A DNA stretch of 36,893 nucleotides, taken from contig NZ_RJVR01000104.1 of assembly GCF_003999195.1 (NCBI RefSeq), forward strand, positions 1-36,893, read 5' to 3'. The notes below the pieces were generated by a model. The model searched no databases. It saw only the letters and a list, made by a program, of their open reading frames with translations, and was not told the DNA's origin. Made by a program: the position numbers and the translations under genes. Shown here in pieces: positions 14,014 to 21,608 of the stretch. The stretch's first letter is position 1, and each line of letters begins with the position of its first letter. The DNA is from Streptomyces soli (GTDB taxonomy: Bacteria > Actinomycetota > Actinomycetes > Streptomycetales > Streptomycetaceae).

Positions 14014-15212
14014 CGTTGTACCTCGGGCTTTCTTGTCGTCACAGGTGGGCGCGCGGACACCACGGGGCGCGGGGTCCGGTCGAGCAGTCCTGAGAGCACC
14101 GCGACACCCAGACCGGCCACGGCGAGTGCCGCGCCGACCAAGTTGGGGGCGGTGTAACCGAGCCCGCCGCTGATCGCGAGCCCTCCGAGCCACGCACCGA
14201 GCGCGTTGCCGAGGTTGAAGGCTCCGATGTTCGCTGCCGATGCCATGGCGGGCGCGCCTTCGGCCTTGCTCATCACCCGCGTCTGGAGCGGCGGCACGGT
14301 CGCGAAACCGGCCGCGCCGAACACGGCGATGGTGAGGACGGCGGAAATCTTCCAGTGGGCGGTGAAGGCGAAGACCACCAGCACCACTGCCAGCACCGAG
14401 AGAATGACATAGAGGCTGGGCATCAGTCGACGGTCGGCAGCCTTCCCGCCGAGCACGTTGCCGACGCACAGCCCCGCCCCGAACAGCACCAGCAGCCAGG
14501 TCACCGAGCCCGGCCCGAAACCGGTGACCTCGGTCATCATCGGGGCGATATACGTGAAGGACGCGAAGACCCCGCCGAAGCCCAGCGTGGTCATGGCGAG
14601 CGCCAGCCACACCTGCGCCCTGCGGAACACCGCCAGCTCACGCCGGATCGCGTCAGGCGGTTCGGGCGGTTGAGCCGGCACCAGGGCCAGGATGCCCGCC
14701 AGACCCAGCAGCCCGAGCAGGGCGACCGCCCAGAAGGTGGAGCGCCAGCCGAAATGCTGGCCGAGCGCCGTCCCCAGGGGCACGCCGAGCACGTTGGCGA
14801 CGGTGAGACCGGTGAACATCATGGCGATGGCGCTGGCCTGCCGCCCCGGGGCCACCAGGCGTGCGGCGACCACGGACCCGATGCCGAAGAAGGCGCCGTG
14901 ACACAGGGCGGTCACCACGCGACCGGCCATCAGCAGGCTGTAGCCACCGGCGACCGCGCACAGCAGATTCCCGGTGATGAACACACCCATCAGGGCGACG
15001 AGCATGGTCTTGCGGGGGATCCGCGCTCCCACGGCGGTCATCAGGGGAGCTCCGACCACCACGCTGAGTGCGTAGCCGGACACCAGTAGCCCGGCCGACG
15101 GGATCGACACCGAAAGGTCCGTGGCGACCTGCGGCAGCAGCCCCACGATGACGAACTCCGTGGTGCCGATCCCGAAGGCACCGATGGCAAGGGCGATCAG
15201 GGCAGGGGGCAT
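14010..15212 (-). CDS. MFS transporter, DHA1 drug-efflux type (AraJ/YdhP-like)
   Basis: 400 aa from ATG 15212, with GAGAGG upstream; a longer open frame to 15485 adds only Arg-rich noise. The N-terminal MPPALIALAIGAFGIGTTEF followed by VIVGLLPQVATDLSVSIPSA is the hallmark of the AraJ/arabinose-efflux-permease group. About 12 membrane helices alternate along the protein. The likely role is proton-driven export of a small toxic compound across the cytoplasmic membrane; the substrate is unknown. It lies 47 bp after the SDR gene on the same strand and is probably in the same operon. Its stop overlaps the truncated gene that follows. Confidence 0.9.
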   Translation of the reverse strand: MPPALIALAIGAFGIGTTEFVIVGLLPQVATDLSVSIPSAGLLVSGYALSVVVGAPLMTAVGARIPRKTMLVALMGVFITGNLLCAVAGGYSLLMAGRVVTALCHGAFFGIGSVVAARLVAPGRQASAIAMMFTGLTVANVLGVPLGTALGQHFGWRSTFWAVALLGLLGLAGILALVPAQPPEPPDAIRRELAVFRRAQVWLALAMTTLGFGGVFASFTYIAPMMTEVTGFGPGSVTWLLVLFGAGLCVGNVLGGKAADRRLMPSLYVILSVLAVVLVVFAFTAHWKISAVLTIAVFGAAGFATVPPLQTRVMSKAEGAPAMASAANIGAFNLGNALGAWLGGLAISGGLGYTAPNLVGAALAVAGLGVAVLSGLLDRTPRPVVSARPPVTTRKPEVQR

Positions 15213-15259
15213 CGCAATGCCTCTCTCCAGGGTGAAATGACGATGAATCAGCTCACTGG

Positions 15260-16045
15260 TCAGATCTGGCGCAGGGCACCGCCGTCCACGGACCACTCGG
15301 CGCCGGTCACCTGTCCGGCCAGCGGCGAGAGCAGATAGGCGATCACCCGGGCCACGTCGTCGGCGGTCCCGATCCGCCCGCTGGGCAGTCGACGTACCTC
15401 GCGTACGAAGTGCGCGACCGCCTCCTCCGGGGGCAGGCCGAACCGCTCGGCCAGCTGCTCGGTGAATCCACCGGGCGCGTCCCACAGGGCGGTCCTGGTC
15501 GGCCCCGGCGAGATCACGTTGGAGCGGATGCCACGGGGACCGAACTCGGCGGCCAGCGACTTGGAGACCGACAGCGTGGCCGTCTTGGTGGCCGCGTAGT
15601 CGACCAGCGGGTAGTCCGGGAAGCGGGCTGCCTCGCTGGCCACATGCACGACGCTGCCCGCGCCCCGCTCCAGGAGGGCGGGCAGGACGGCCCGGGTGAA
15701 ACGCATCGCGGAGAAGAAGTTCAGCTCGAAGGTGGCCTTCCAGTGCTCGTCCGTGACATCGAGGAAGCCGCTACGGGAGTCGAGGCCGCCGACATTGTTG
15801 ACCAGGCCGTCCAGCCGGCCGTGAAGGTCCAGTACGGCGTCCAGCACGTGCCGTTCGCTGCCGGGCTCGGTGACATCGGCGGCGATGCCGGTGACGGCGG
15901 GCCCGAGTTCACCGATCGGCTCGGCCTTGCGGGCGACGCCGACCACCAGGGCGCCCTCGGCCGCCAGCAGTCGCGCGGTGGCCGCGCCGATGCTGGCCGA
16001 GGCGCCGGTGACGAGGAAGACCTTGCCGGTGAGTTCCAGATCCAT
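15260..16045 (-). CDS. Short-chain dehydrogenase/reductase (SDR)
   Basis: 261 aa from ATG 16045; longer open frames upstream are shadow. Classical SDR fold: cofactor motif TGASASIG near the N-terminus (the usual third Gly is Ser), NNVG, a catalytic Ser in VVHVASEA, YAATK with catalytic Tyr and Lys, and the C-terminal GQVTGAEWSVDGG. It probably reduces or oxidises a carbonyl or alcohol with NAD(P)H in the cytoplasm. Placement between two efflux genes under a shared regulator suggests detoxification of the same compound, which is inference. The length is normal. Confidence 0.92.
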   Translation of the reverse strand: MDLELTGKVFLVTGASASIGAATARLLAAEGALVVGVARKAEPIGELGPAVTGIAADVTEPGSERHVLDAVLDLHGRLDGLVNNVGGLDSRSGFLDVTDEHWKATFELNFFSAMRFTRAVLPALLERGAGSVVHVASEAARFPDYPLVDYAATKTATLSVSKSLAAEFGPRGIRSNVISPGPTRTALWDAPGGFTEQLAERFGLPPEEAVAHFVREVRRLPSGRIGTADDVARVIAYLLSPLAGQVTGAEWSVDGGALRQI

Positions 16046-16095
16046 GGGGATGCTCCGTGGGGGCGCGTACATGAACGGTGGGCAGGCGCGCGGGT

Positions 16096-16124
16096 GGCGG
16101 TGCCCGCCGGAACGGGGCACCGCC
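16096..16124 (-). terminator. Hairpin between the DHA2 MFS gene and the SDR gene
   Basis: GGCGGTGCCC (16096-16105) pairs perfectly with GGGCACCGCC (16115-16124), loop 9 nt, in the 107-bp gap after the upstream MFS stop. There is no T-tract in the minus direction. It could partly terminate or stabilise the message between the two genes. Confidence 0.5.
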
Positions 16125-16152
16125 ATGTGCGCGGGGAGAGGAGGCGTAGGCG

Positions 16153-17583
16153 TTACGTCCGCTGCCTGCCGCGTAGGAACAGGCCCGCCAGGACCGCTCC
16201 GACGGCCACGATCAGGGCGTTGACCAGGACCGCGGTGCTGACGCCGTCGAGGATCGCGGTCGCGTCGGTGGAGTCGCCGACACGGGAGGTGACGATGGCG
16301 CTCATGATCGGCGTGCCCATGGTGATGCCGATCTGCTGGGTCATGGTGGCCATGCCGGTCGCCATGCCCTGCTCGGTGTCCGGCAGTCCGGAGGTGGCGG
16401 TCACCATGAAGCCGACGATGACCAGCATGTTGCCCACACCGCCGACGAAGGTGGCGAGCAGCAGCAGCCACATCCAGCTGCGGTCGTCGCCGAGCCCGAG
16501 CAGCGCCGCCGTGGCCACGGCCTGGACGACGCCGCCGACGACCAGGGTGGGTGTCGTGCCGATCTTCCCGATCACGCGGGCCGCGGTGACACCGCCGGTG
16601 ACGGTTCCCAGGCCCAGGACGGCGAACGACAGGCCGGCCGCGAGCGGGGAGAAGCCGAGCACCTTCTGGAGGTAGAGCGTCATCAGGAAGACGAGCGAGG
16701 TCTCGGTGACGAAGGCGATGAGACCCGCGAGGTTGCCCCAGATCACGGTGCGCCGTTGCAGGATCCGTACCGGCACCAGCGGCTGGGCCGAGCGCTTCTC
16801 CACGAAGTAGAACGCCACCAGGAGCACCACGCCCACCGCCAGCGAGATCAGCGCGGTGGTGCCCCCGAAGCCGTGCTCGCCGGCCGTCGTCAGGCCGTAC
16901 ACCAGGGCCAGCAGACCGACGGTCACGCTGAGCGCGCCGGGCACGTCGAGCCGGGCACGGTCGTCGCCGCGGCTCTCGGCGATGACCGTGGGGGCGATGA
17001 TCAGCACGGCCAGCGCCACCGGCACGTTGATGAAGAACGCCCAGCGCCAGCTGAGCAGATCGGTGAGTACGCCGCCGAGCACGGCCCCTGTGGTGAAACC
17101 GGCCGACATCAGTGCCCCGTTGAGGCCCAGCGCCTTGTCGCGCAGCGGCCCTTCGGGGAAGGAGGAGGTCAGCAGGGACAGACCGGCCGGGGTGACGGCG
17201 GCGGTGGCCAGGCCCTGCGAGACCCGGGCGATCAGCAGCATCTCCGGATTGACGGCGAGACCGCCGACCAGCGATGAGACACCGAGCACCGCCAGGCCGA
17301 TCAGAAACAGCCGGCGGCGGCCGACGATGTCCGCGATCCGGCCGAACAGCAGGGTGAATCCGGCGGCGGAGAGCGCGAAGGCGGTGGCGATCCACTGGAG
17401 GTTCGCCAGCGAGAAGCCCAGACCCCGGCCGATCACCGGCAGTGCGACATTGAGGATCGAGAAGTCCACGGCGAGCATGAACTGTGCGATCAGCAGGACG
17501 ACCAGGACCAGCTTGAGCCGGCCGGTCAGCCGCTCCGGTGCGTCGGCCGCGCGAGCGGCGGGCACCTCATCGAGTGCGGACAT
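16153..17583 (-). CDS. MFS transporter, DHA2 14-TM drug-efflux type
   Basis: 476 aa from ATG 17583, with CGGAG 7 nt upstream. QFMLAVDFSILNVALPVIGR is the DHA2 helix-1 motif (family form LDxTIVNVALP), and GRIADIVGRRRLFLIG is the loop 2-3 signature. The length and hydrophobic pattern fit 14 membrane helices. Known relatives (QacA, EmrB, LfrA types) export antibiotics, dyes or biosynthetic products. It is the first gene of the minus-strand MFS-SDR-MFS set and is divergent from the regulator at 17756, so its promoter probably lies in the 172-bp gap with the palindrome at 17677. Confidence 0.92.
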   Translation of the reverse strand: MSALDEVPAARAADAPERLTGRLKLVLVVLLIAQFMLAVDFSILNVALPVIGRGLGFSLANLQWIATAFALSAAGFTLLFGRIADIVGRRRLFLIGLAVLGVSSLVGGLAVNPEMLLIARVSQGLATAAVTPAGLSLLTSSFPEGPLRDKALGLNGALMSAGFTTGAVLGGVLTDLLSWRWAFFINVPVALAVLIIAPTVIAESRGDDRARLDVPGALSVTVGLLALVYGLTTAGEHGFGGTTALISLAVGVVLLVAFYFVEKRSAQPLVPVRILQRRTVIWGNLAGLIAFVTETSLVFLMTLYLQKVLGFSPLAAGLSFAVLGLGTVTGGVTAARVIGKIGTTPTLVVGGVVQAVATAALLGLGDDRSWMWLLLLATFVGGVGNMLVIVGFMVTATSGLPDTEQGMATGMATMTQQIGITMGTPIMSAIVTSRVGDSTDATAILDGVSTAVLVNALIVAVGAVLAGLFLRGRQRT

Positions 17584-17676
17584 CGTCAAACTCCGTTTCG
17601 CTTCAGGGTTTTGCTGCGAGTCTGTGATCGTCGGCGCGGCGCAGCCAGAGCCCTGTGCCGCGTACGCATCGGCTGC

Positions 17677-17695
17677 GTAGGACCGGGGGTCCTAC
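17677..17695. promoter_or_regulatory. Operator-like palindrome GTAGGACC-GGG-GGTCCTAC
   Basis: A perfect 8-bp inverted repeat with a 3-nt centre, in the divergent region between the DHA2 gene and the XRE regulator, 61 bp before the regulator start. Size and placement fit the binding site of a dimeric HTH repressor controlling both directions. Direct binding is inferred. Confidence 0.7.
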
Positions 17696-17755
17696 CATTG
17701 GCAGGGTCAGGTTCGGCTCGGCCCGTCCGCGCCGGCCGGAGCGATACTGAGCGGT

Positions 17756-18661
17756 ATGGACACTCCTGTGGAGCTCGGTGAATTCCTGCGGACCCGACGT
17801 GCCCGGCTTCAGCCGGAGGACGTAGGACTGGTCTCGTACGGAGCACGGCGGCGCGTTCCCGGCCTGCGGCGTGAGGAACTGGCCCAGCTGGCCGGAGTGA
17901 GCGCCGCGTACTACACCCGGCTGGAGCAGGGGCAGAGCAGCAACGCCTCCGAGGCGGTGCTGGACGCGCTCGCGCGGGCCCTGCGGCTGAGCGACGACGA
18001 GCACGCCCACCTGCGCAATCTCGCCCGCCCCAGCCGTTCCAAGCGCCGCCCGCCGGAGCGGCCGGACTGCGCGCGTACCGGCACCCGGCAGCTGATCGCG
18101 GCCATGGACGCGGTGCCGGCGATCGTCCTGGACCGGCGCAGCGACGTGCTGGCCTGGAACACCCTCGGCCACGCCCTGATCGCCGGGCACCTGGACCCCA
18201 CCAGCCCCGACCGGCCCGAGGACCGGCCCAATCTCCAGCGCCTGCTCTTCCTGGACCCGCACACCAGGGAGCTGTATCCGCACTGGGGCGAAGAGGCGCG
18301 GCGCGCGGTCTCCTCGCTGCGGCTGGCCGCAGGGCGCAACGCCGACGACCGCAGGCTGGCCGAGCTGAGCGGTGAACTGCTGATGAAGAGCCCCGAGTTC
18401 GCAGCACTGTGGTCGCGTCACCCGGTGCGCAACTGCACCTCGGGCACCAAGTCCTTCCATCATCCACTGGTGGGCACCATGGAACTGGCCTTCGAGACTC
18501 TGCACACGGCGGACGAGTCCGGGCACTGGGTGCTGATGTACAGCGCCGAGCGCGGTTCCCCCGCCGAGGCCGGACTGCGGCTGCTCAAGGAAGTCTCTGT
18601 CGGTTCCTGCGGTGCCGCTGCGCCGGAGCCGGGATATTCGCGGAGCCCGCGCACCGCGTAA
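17756..18661 (+). CDS. XRE-family regulator with MmyB-like ligand-binding domain
   Basis: 301 aa from ATG 17756. The N-terminal HTH covers about 8-80: LGEFLRTRRARLQPEDVGL, then RRVPGLRREELAQLAGVSAA and YYTRLEQG, the signature of actinobacterial MmyB-type regulators. The C-terminal part, about 105-270, is the PAS-like MmyB domain (AIVLDRRSDVLAWNTLGHAL; GTKSFHHPLVGTMELAFETL). In this family a small ligand, possibly a lipid, is thought to alter DNA binding. It is divergent from the MFS-SDR-MFS genes and probably represses them and itself through the palindrome upstream. It looks intact. Confidence 0.92.
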   Translation: MDTPVELGEFLRTRRARLQPEDVGLVSYGARRRVPGLRREELAQLAGVSAAYYTRLEQGQSSNASEAVLDALARALRLSDDEHAHLRNLARPSRSKRRPPERPDCARTGTRQLIAAMDAVPAIVLDRRSDVLAWNTLGHALIAGHLDPTSPDRPEDRPNLQRLLFLDPHTRELYPHWGEEARRAVSSLRLAAGRNADDRRLAELSGELLMKSPEFAALWSRHPVRNCTSGTKSFHHPLVGTMELAFETLHTADESGHWVLMYSAERGSPAEAGLRLLKEVSVGSCGAAAPEPGYSRSPRTA

Positions 18662-18716
18662 GTGATCTGTTATTCCGTATCCCTCCATCATTCCGCGCAT
18701 TGGCGACGCTCCACCC

Positions 18717-19337
18717 TCATGGCAATTCTTGCCAGGCGTCCGCGCATTCAGCGGCGGCGGCCAGAACCGTTTCCGCACAATGCGCGGGAACGGAATCGAT
18801 AATGCTGTCCCATTGCGCGGAGGCAACGGAATGCACTTCCAGTAGCCGCAGCAGCAGCCGGCCATTCTCGGTGAGCCGCAGAGACGGATCGCGATAGAGA
18901 TTCCCGAAGAACGCGGTCCGTGCGCTCCTGGCCATGGACCCGGTCGCCGCGTCCGACGGCGTCGTCGTCGCCGTCGGTGCCGGGGGCCTGCTCCGGGGCG
19001 CGCGCCTGTGGAGCACCGGGTTCTCGCCACGGCGCATCCGGTCGCGTACGTCCCGGACCGTCCCCGGCGAGATCCCGGACTCGCGGGCGATCTCCCGCAG
19101 CGAGGCGCCCGGGTTCTCGGTGATGAACCGTTCCGCCGCGCGGCGGCCGTGCGAGCTGTCGAGCGGCCGCACCCGTCCGTCGTCTCCGATCCGGCTCTGC
19201 GCCTGCTGTGCTTCACCGGTGTCCTCCTCCGACGCGTGCCGCCGCAGTGCGCCGACGGTCTTGCCCGTGAGTCCGGCCAGCGAGGCGATGACCCGGTCCG
19301 ACCACTGCGGGTGGCTGCGGACAACGGCCCGGGGCAA
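18717..19337 (-). pseudogene. N-terminally truncated ParB-like (StrR/NovG-type) regulator
   Basis: 206 readable residues to TGA 18717-18719. The visible part matches the C-terminal two-thirds of ParB-nuclease-domain pathway regulators: RAVVRSHPQWSDRVIASLAG, then ENPGASLREIARESGISPGT (the HTH), then RDPSLRLTENGRLLLRLLEV and PAHCAETVLAAAAECADAWQ. The N-terminal ParB domain that normally precedes this (about 100 residues, with GMHR) is absent; the sequence right of 19337 shows nothing like it. The only in-frame start is a TTG without a ribosome binding site. Known members switch on antibiotic clusters. This copy is probably dead, or at most an orphan HTH protein. Confidence 0.7.
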
Positions 19338-19464
19338 CGCGCCAGGGGTCAGTGCTCAGCGCGCAGGACGCCTAGCAGCCCGTGTTTCTCGTCGTTGATT
19401 CCGCGTCGTCCCAGTAGCTGATGAACTCCGCCAGTGACCCCGCACAGGCCAGGAGCAGAAGGGC

Positions 19465-19647
19465 ATGTTGTGGGCCCGGCAGCCGCAGTTGTCCGCCGCC
19501 GTGGCCGAGCACCCGTTCTTCGCGGGCCGGGACACCTACGAGTGGGTCAAGGCTTATCTGGCGCTGCAGCGGGCGAGCCGGGCGCTGGTTATGAGCGCCC
19601 GCGCTGCCGCATCGCCGGACGGCGTGGCAGTCACCCGTCCGGTCTAA
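19465..19647 (+). CDS. Possible small hypothetical protein or gene fragment
   Basis: 60 aa from ATG 19465; AGGAGCAGAAGG lies 8-19 nt upstream. It contains PQLSAAVAEHPFFAGRDTYE then WVKAYLALQRASRALVM, which looks helical and protein-like. I do not recognise the family. It may be the C-terminal end of a longer lost gene. The rest of 19338-19774 shows nothing I can support. Confidence 0.3.
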   Translation: MLWARQPQLSAAVAEHPFFAGRDTYEWVKAYLALQRASRALVMSARAAASPDGVAVTRPV

Positions 19648-19774
19648 TCGCTGGGGCTGGAAGGGGGCTGCTGGCGACTGGTGGCCGGGCGGGTGCGGGG
19701 CAGGGCACTGCCGTGCGAGGCGGACGACCATGTCCGCGGGCTCGCGGCCGCATCGTCGGCCCGTGCGCCGAGGC

Positions 19775-20665
19775 TCAGGGACAGCGGGTGAAGGACCAGA
19801 GCCGGTCGAGCTCGGTGAAGCCCATGGAGTCGTAGAGCCGGTTGGCGGCGGTGCGGTCGTGCTCCGGGTCGCCGGGCGGGGCGTCGTCGTCGACGTAGGT
19901 GATCACCTCGCGGGCGCCCTCGGCGGCCAGGCGCGTGAAGCACTGCCGGAGCAGGTGGCGGCCGAGTCCGCGGTCGCGGTGCGCGGGGTCGGTGCTGATC
20001 CACCACAACACGCCGATCCCGTCGACGGGGCGGCCGAGGGTGGCCTCGCCGACCAGGGTGCCGTCGCTCTCACGCAGGTGCATCTGCCAGCCGGGCGGGT
20101 CGGCGCATTCGCAGACGTCAGCGACCGGGTAGGCGTCGGTCGGCAGCGGGCCGTCCAACGGGCGGTGGAGGTAGCGCCACCGGTCACGGCCGGCGAACCC
20201 GGCCGCCTCCAGTGCCCGGCGGGTCGCCGGGCGGTTGCGCACCGGCAGGCCCTCCAACCCGAGGCTGGGTGCGGAGGCGAACGCGAACGCGTACACCGTG
20301 CGCGGCCCGAACTGGCCGAGCGCGTGGCCGACCAGGGCCTCGGCGACTGCTTGGTCTTCCTCCTCGGCGTGCAGCCACAGGATCAGTCCGGCCCCGTCCC
20401 CGGGACGCTTCGCGTAGGAGACGACCCCCCGCACCCACCCGGACGGGTCGTGCACGACATCCGTGAGGACGTTGTCAAGCTAGGCCCACCAGCCGCCGTC
20501 CACCGGCGAGCGCCCGGCCAGTGCCGCGGCGAGCATCGCGGGCGTTGCCTCCGGCTGCCCCGGCAGCCGGTCGGCCTCCACCAGCGCGAGCACCGTGTCC
20601 TGGTCGCCGCCCGCGTACGGCCGCGCGGACAGTTGCGCCGCCGCTCCGACGATGGTGATCGCCAC
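19775..20665 (-). pseudogene. GNAT acetyltransferase with an in-frame amber stop
   Basis: One continuous minus-strand frame from GTG 20665 (GGGAGG 7 nt upstream) to TGA 19775-19777, broken once by TAG at 20480-20482. Before the stop: VAITIVGAAAQLSARPYAGG to SPVDGGWWA. After it: LDNVLTDVVHDPSGWVRGVV onward. The C-terminal GNAT domain has the acetyl-CoA motif (GVLWWISTDPAHRDRGLGRH) and RLYDSMGFTELDR. A single change from GAG (Glu) to TAG explains the break, giving a 295-residue two-domain GNAT protein. Options: pseudogene, sequencing error, or reinitiation at GTG 20455 to make the 226-aa C-terminal part. The substrate is unknown. Confidence 0.7.
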
Positions 20666-20799
20666 GCTCACGCCTCCCTTGGGCTGTCTCCCCCGCAGCC
20701 TCCCCCTGCCTGCGCCCGGACGCCAGAGCACCCGCCGCTGCGGGCCCAGGATCCACCATCCGCCTCCAACCGCCGATGCCACGCGACCGGGCAGTCCGC

Positions 20800-20958
20800 T
20801 CACGACGACGTTGGGGCGGGTTGGACTGGCGGTCCGGCTGGTGGGTGGTCACCGCATGGCAGCGCGGTCGGAGCCAGGGACGCGACGGCGTCGATGGCCT
20901 CGGCCAGGTGCTCTCGCTTGCCGTGGTGGCGTTTGAGCGTCAGAACAGCCCTCTTCAC
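20800..20958 (-). CDS. Possible 52-aa protein downstream of the STAS gene
   Basis: GTG 20958 lies 21 bp after the STAS stop on the same strand. The reading VKRAVLTLKRHHGKREHLAE then AIDAVASLAP is helical and protein-like; a Pro-rich tail ends at TGA 20800-20802. A weak AGGGGC lies just upstream. Unrecognised. Apart from this frame, 20666-20979 holds only the ribosome binding site of the GNAT gene and no other gene. Confidence 0.3.
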   Translation of the reverse strand: MKRAVLTLKRHHGKREHLAEAIDAVASLAPTALPCGDHPPAGPPVQPAPTSS

Positions 20959-20979
20959 GTGCCCCTGCGACCATCGTCG

Positions 20980-21294
20980 TTACTCGATCGTGAACGCACC
21001 GCCGGTGTGCGACAGGCGAAGTAGCCGGGTCAGAGCGCGCGGCACTGCGTGCAGGTGCAGGTCGGCGCCGCTGGCTTTCGCGGCGCGGGCGGCGCTCAGC
21101 AGCGCGCCCAGCCCCGCGCAGTCGCAGAAGGTCAGGCCGGAGAAGTCGACGGTGACGTGCTGGTGAGTGGTGACGGCGGCGTGCAGGGCGGTCCGGACGT
21201 CGGCAGCGGTGGCGACGTCGAGTTCCCCGGCCACGGTCACGCGACAGCTGTCGGGTCCGGTGGCATGCACTGCAACATGGGTCGTCTCGGACAT
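20980..21294 (-). CDS. STAS-domain protein (anti-sigma factor antagonist type)
   Basis: 104 aa from ATG 21294. The whole protein is one STAS domain: RVTVAGELDVATAADVRTAL, then HVTVDFSGLTFCDCAGLGAL, then HLHAVPRALTRLLRLSHTGG. Such proteins bind anti-sigma kinases and free a sigma factor when not phosphorylated. The phosphorylated Ser usually lies in the D-S-x-G-L motif; here it reads D-C-A-G-L, so the expected Ser is Cys and the protein may not be switched in the usual way. No sigma factor or kinase gene is in the window. Confidence 0.88.
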   Translation of the reverse strand: MSETTHVAVHATGPDSCRVTVAGELDVATAADVRTALHAAVTTHQHVTVDFSGLTFCDCAGLGALLSAARAAKASGADLHLHAVPRALTRLLRLSHTGGAFTIE

Positions 21295-21383
21295 CGGCGC
21301 CCCCAGATGCGGTGGCGGGCACGGATGGATAGGTCGTGTATCCAGGGAACGCCTGATCAGACGCCCTGTCCACACCTGGGGGT

Positions 21384-21488
21384 GTGCTGCGCGGGGACTT
21401 GGGGCGGCTGCTGGGTGCGGTGGCCGCGTTCGAGGTCGGGAACGTCGTCGCCATGCTGCTGATCCTGCGCGCGAGGCCCCCGGCCACA
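21384..21488 (+). pseudogene. Possible MFS transporter fragment
   Basis: A plus-strand frame gives LLGAVAAFEVGNVVAMLLIL then RARPPA, close to a segment seen in some actinobacterial MFS proteins (form YEVGNVAATLLILRAT). The match lasts only about 30 residues and the frame then runs into an inverted repeat. It is probably a scar of a deleted transporter gene. Nothing else gene-like lies in 21295-21608. Confidence 0.3.
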
Positions 21489-21518
21489 GCAAAGGACGCG
21501 GCCATCCCATCGTTCGCC

Positions 21519-21558
21519 ATGAGGGCACCGGGCCGCGGGAGTGGCCCGGTGCCCTCAT
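21519..21558 (-). terminator. Perfect 16-bp inverted repeat, 8-nt loop
   Basis: ATGAGGGCACCGGGCC (21519-21534) and GGCCCGGTGCCCTCAT (21543-21558) lie 50 bp beyond the stop of the minus-strand gene at 21609. No T-tract is present, which is common for Streptomyces terminators. It probably ends that transcript. Confidence 0.7.
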
Positions 21559-21608
21559 GGGAGACCTTCAGGGTGACCTGTCGTGTGTCCTGCGGTCACC
21601 GCAGCCGG

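Noticed and set aside
16046..17395. Long N-terminal extension of the SDR frame
   Set aside because: It overlaps the DHA2 transporter in another frame; the SDR cofactor motif sits right after ATG 16045.
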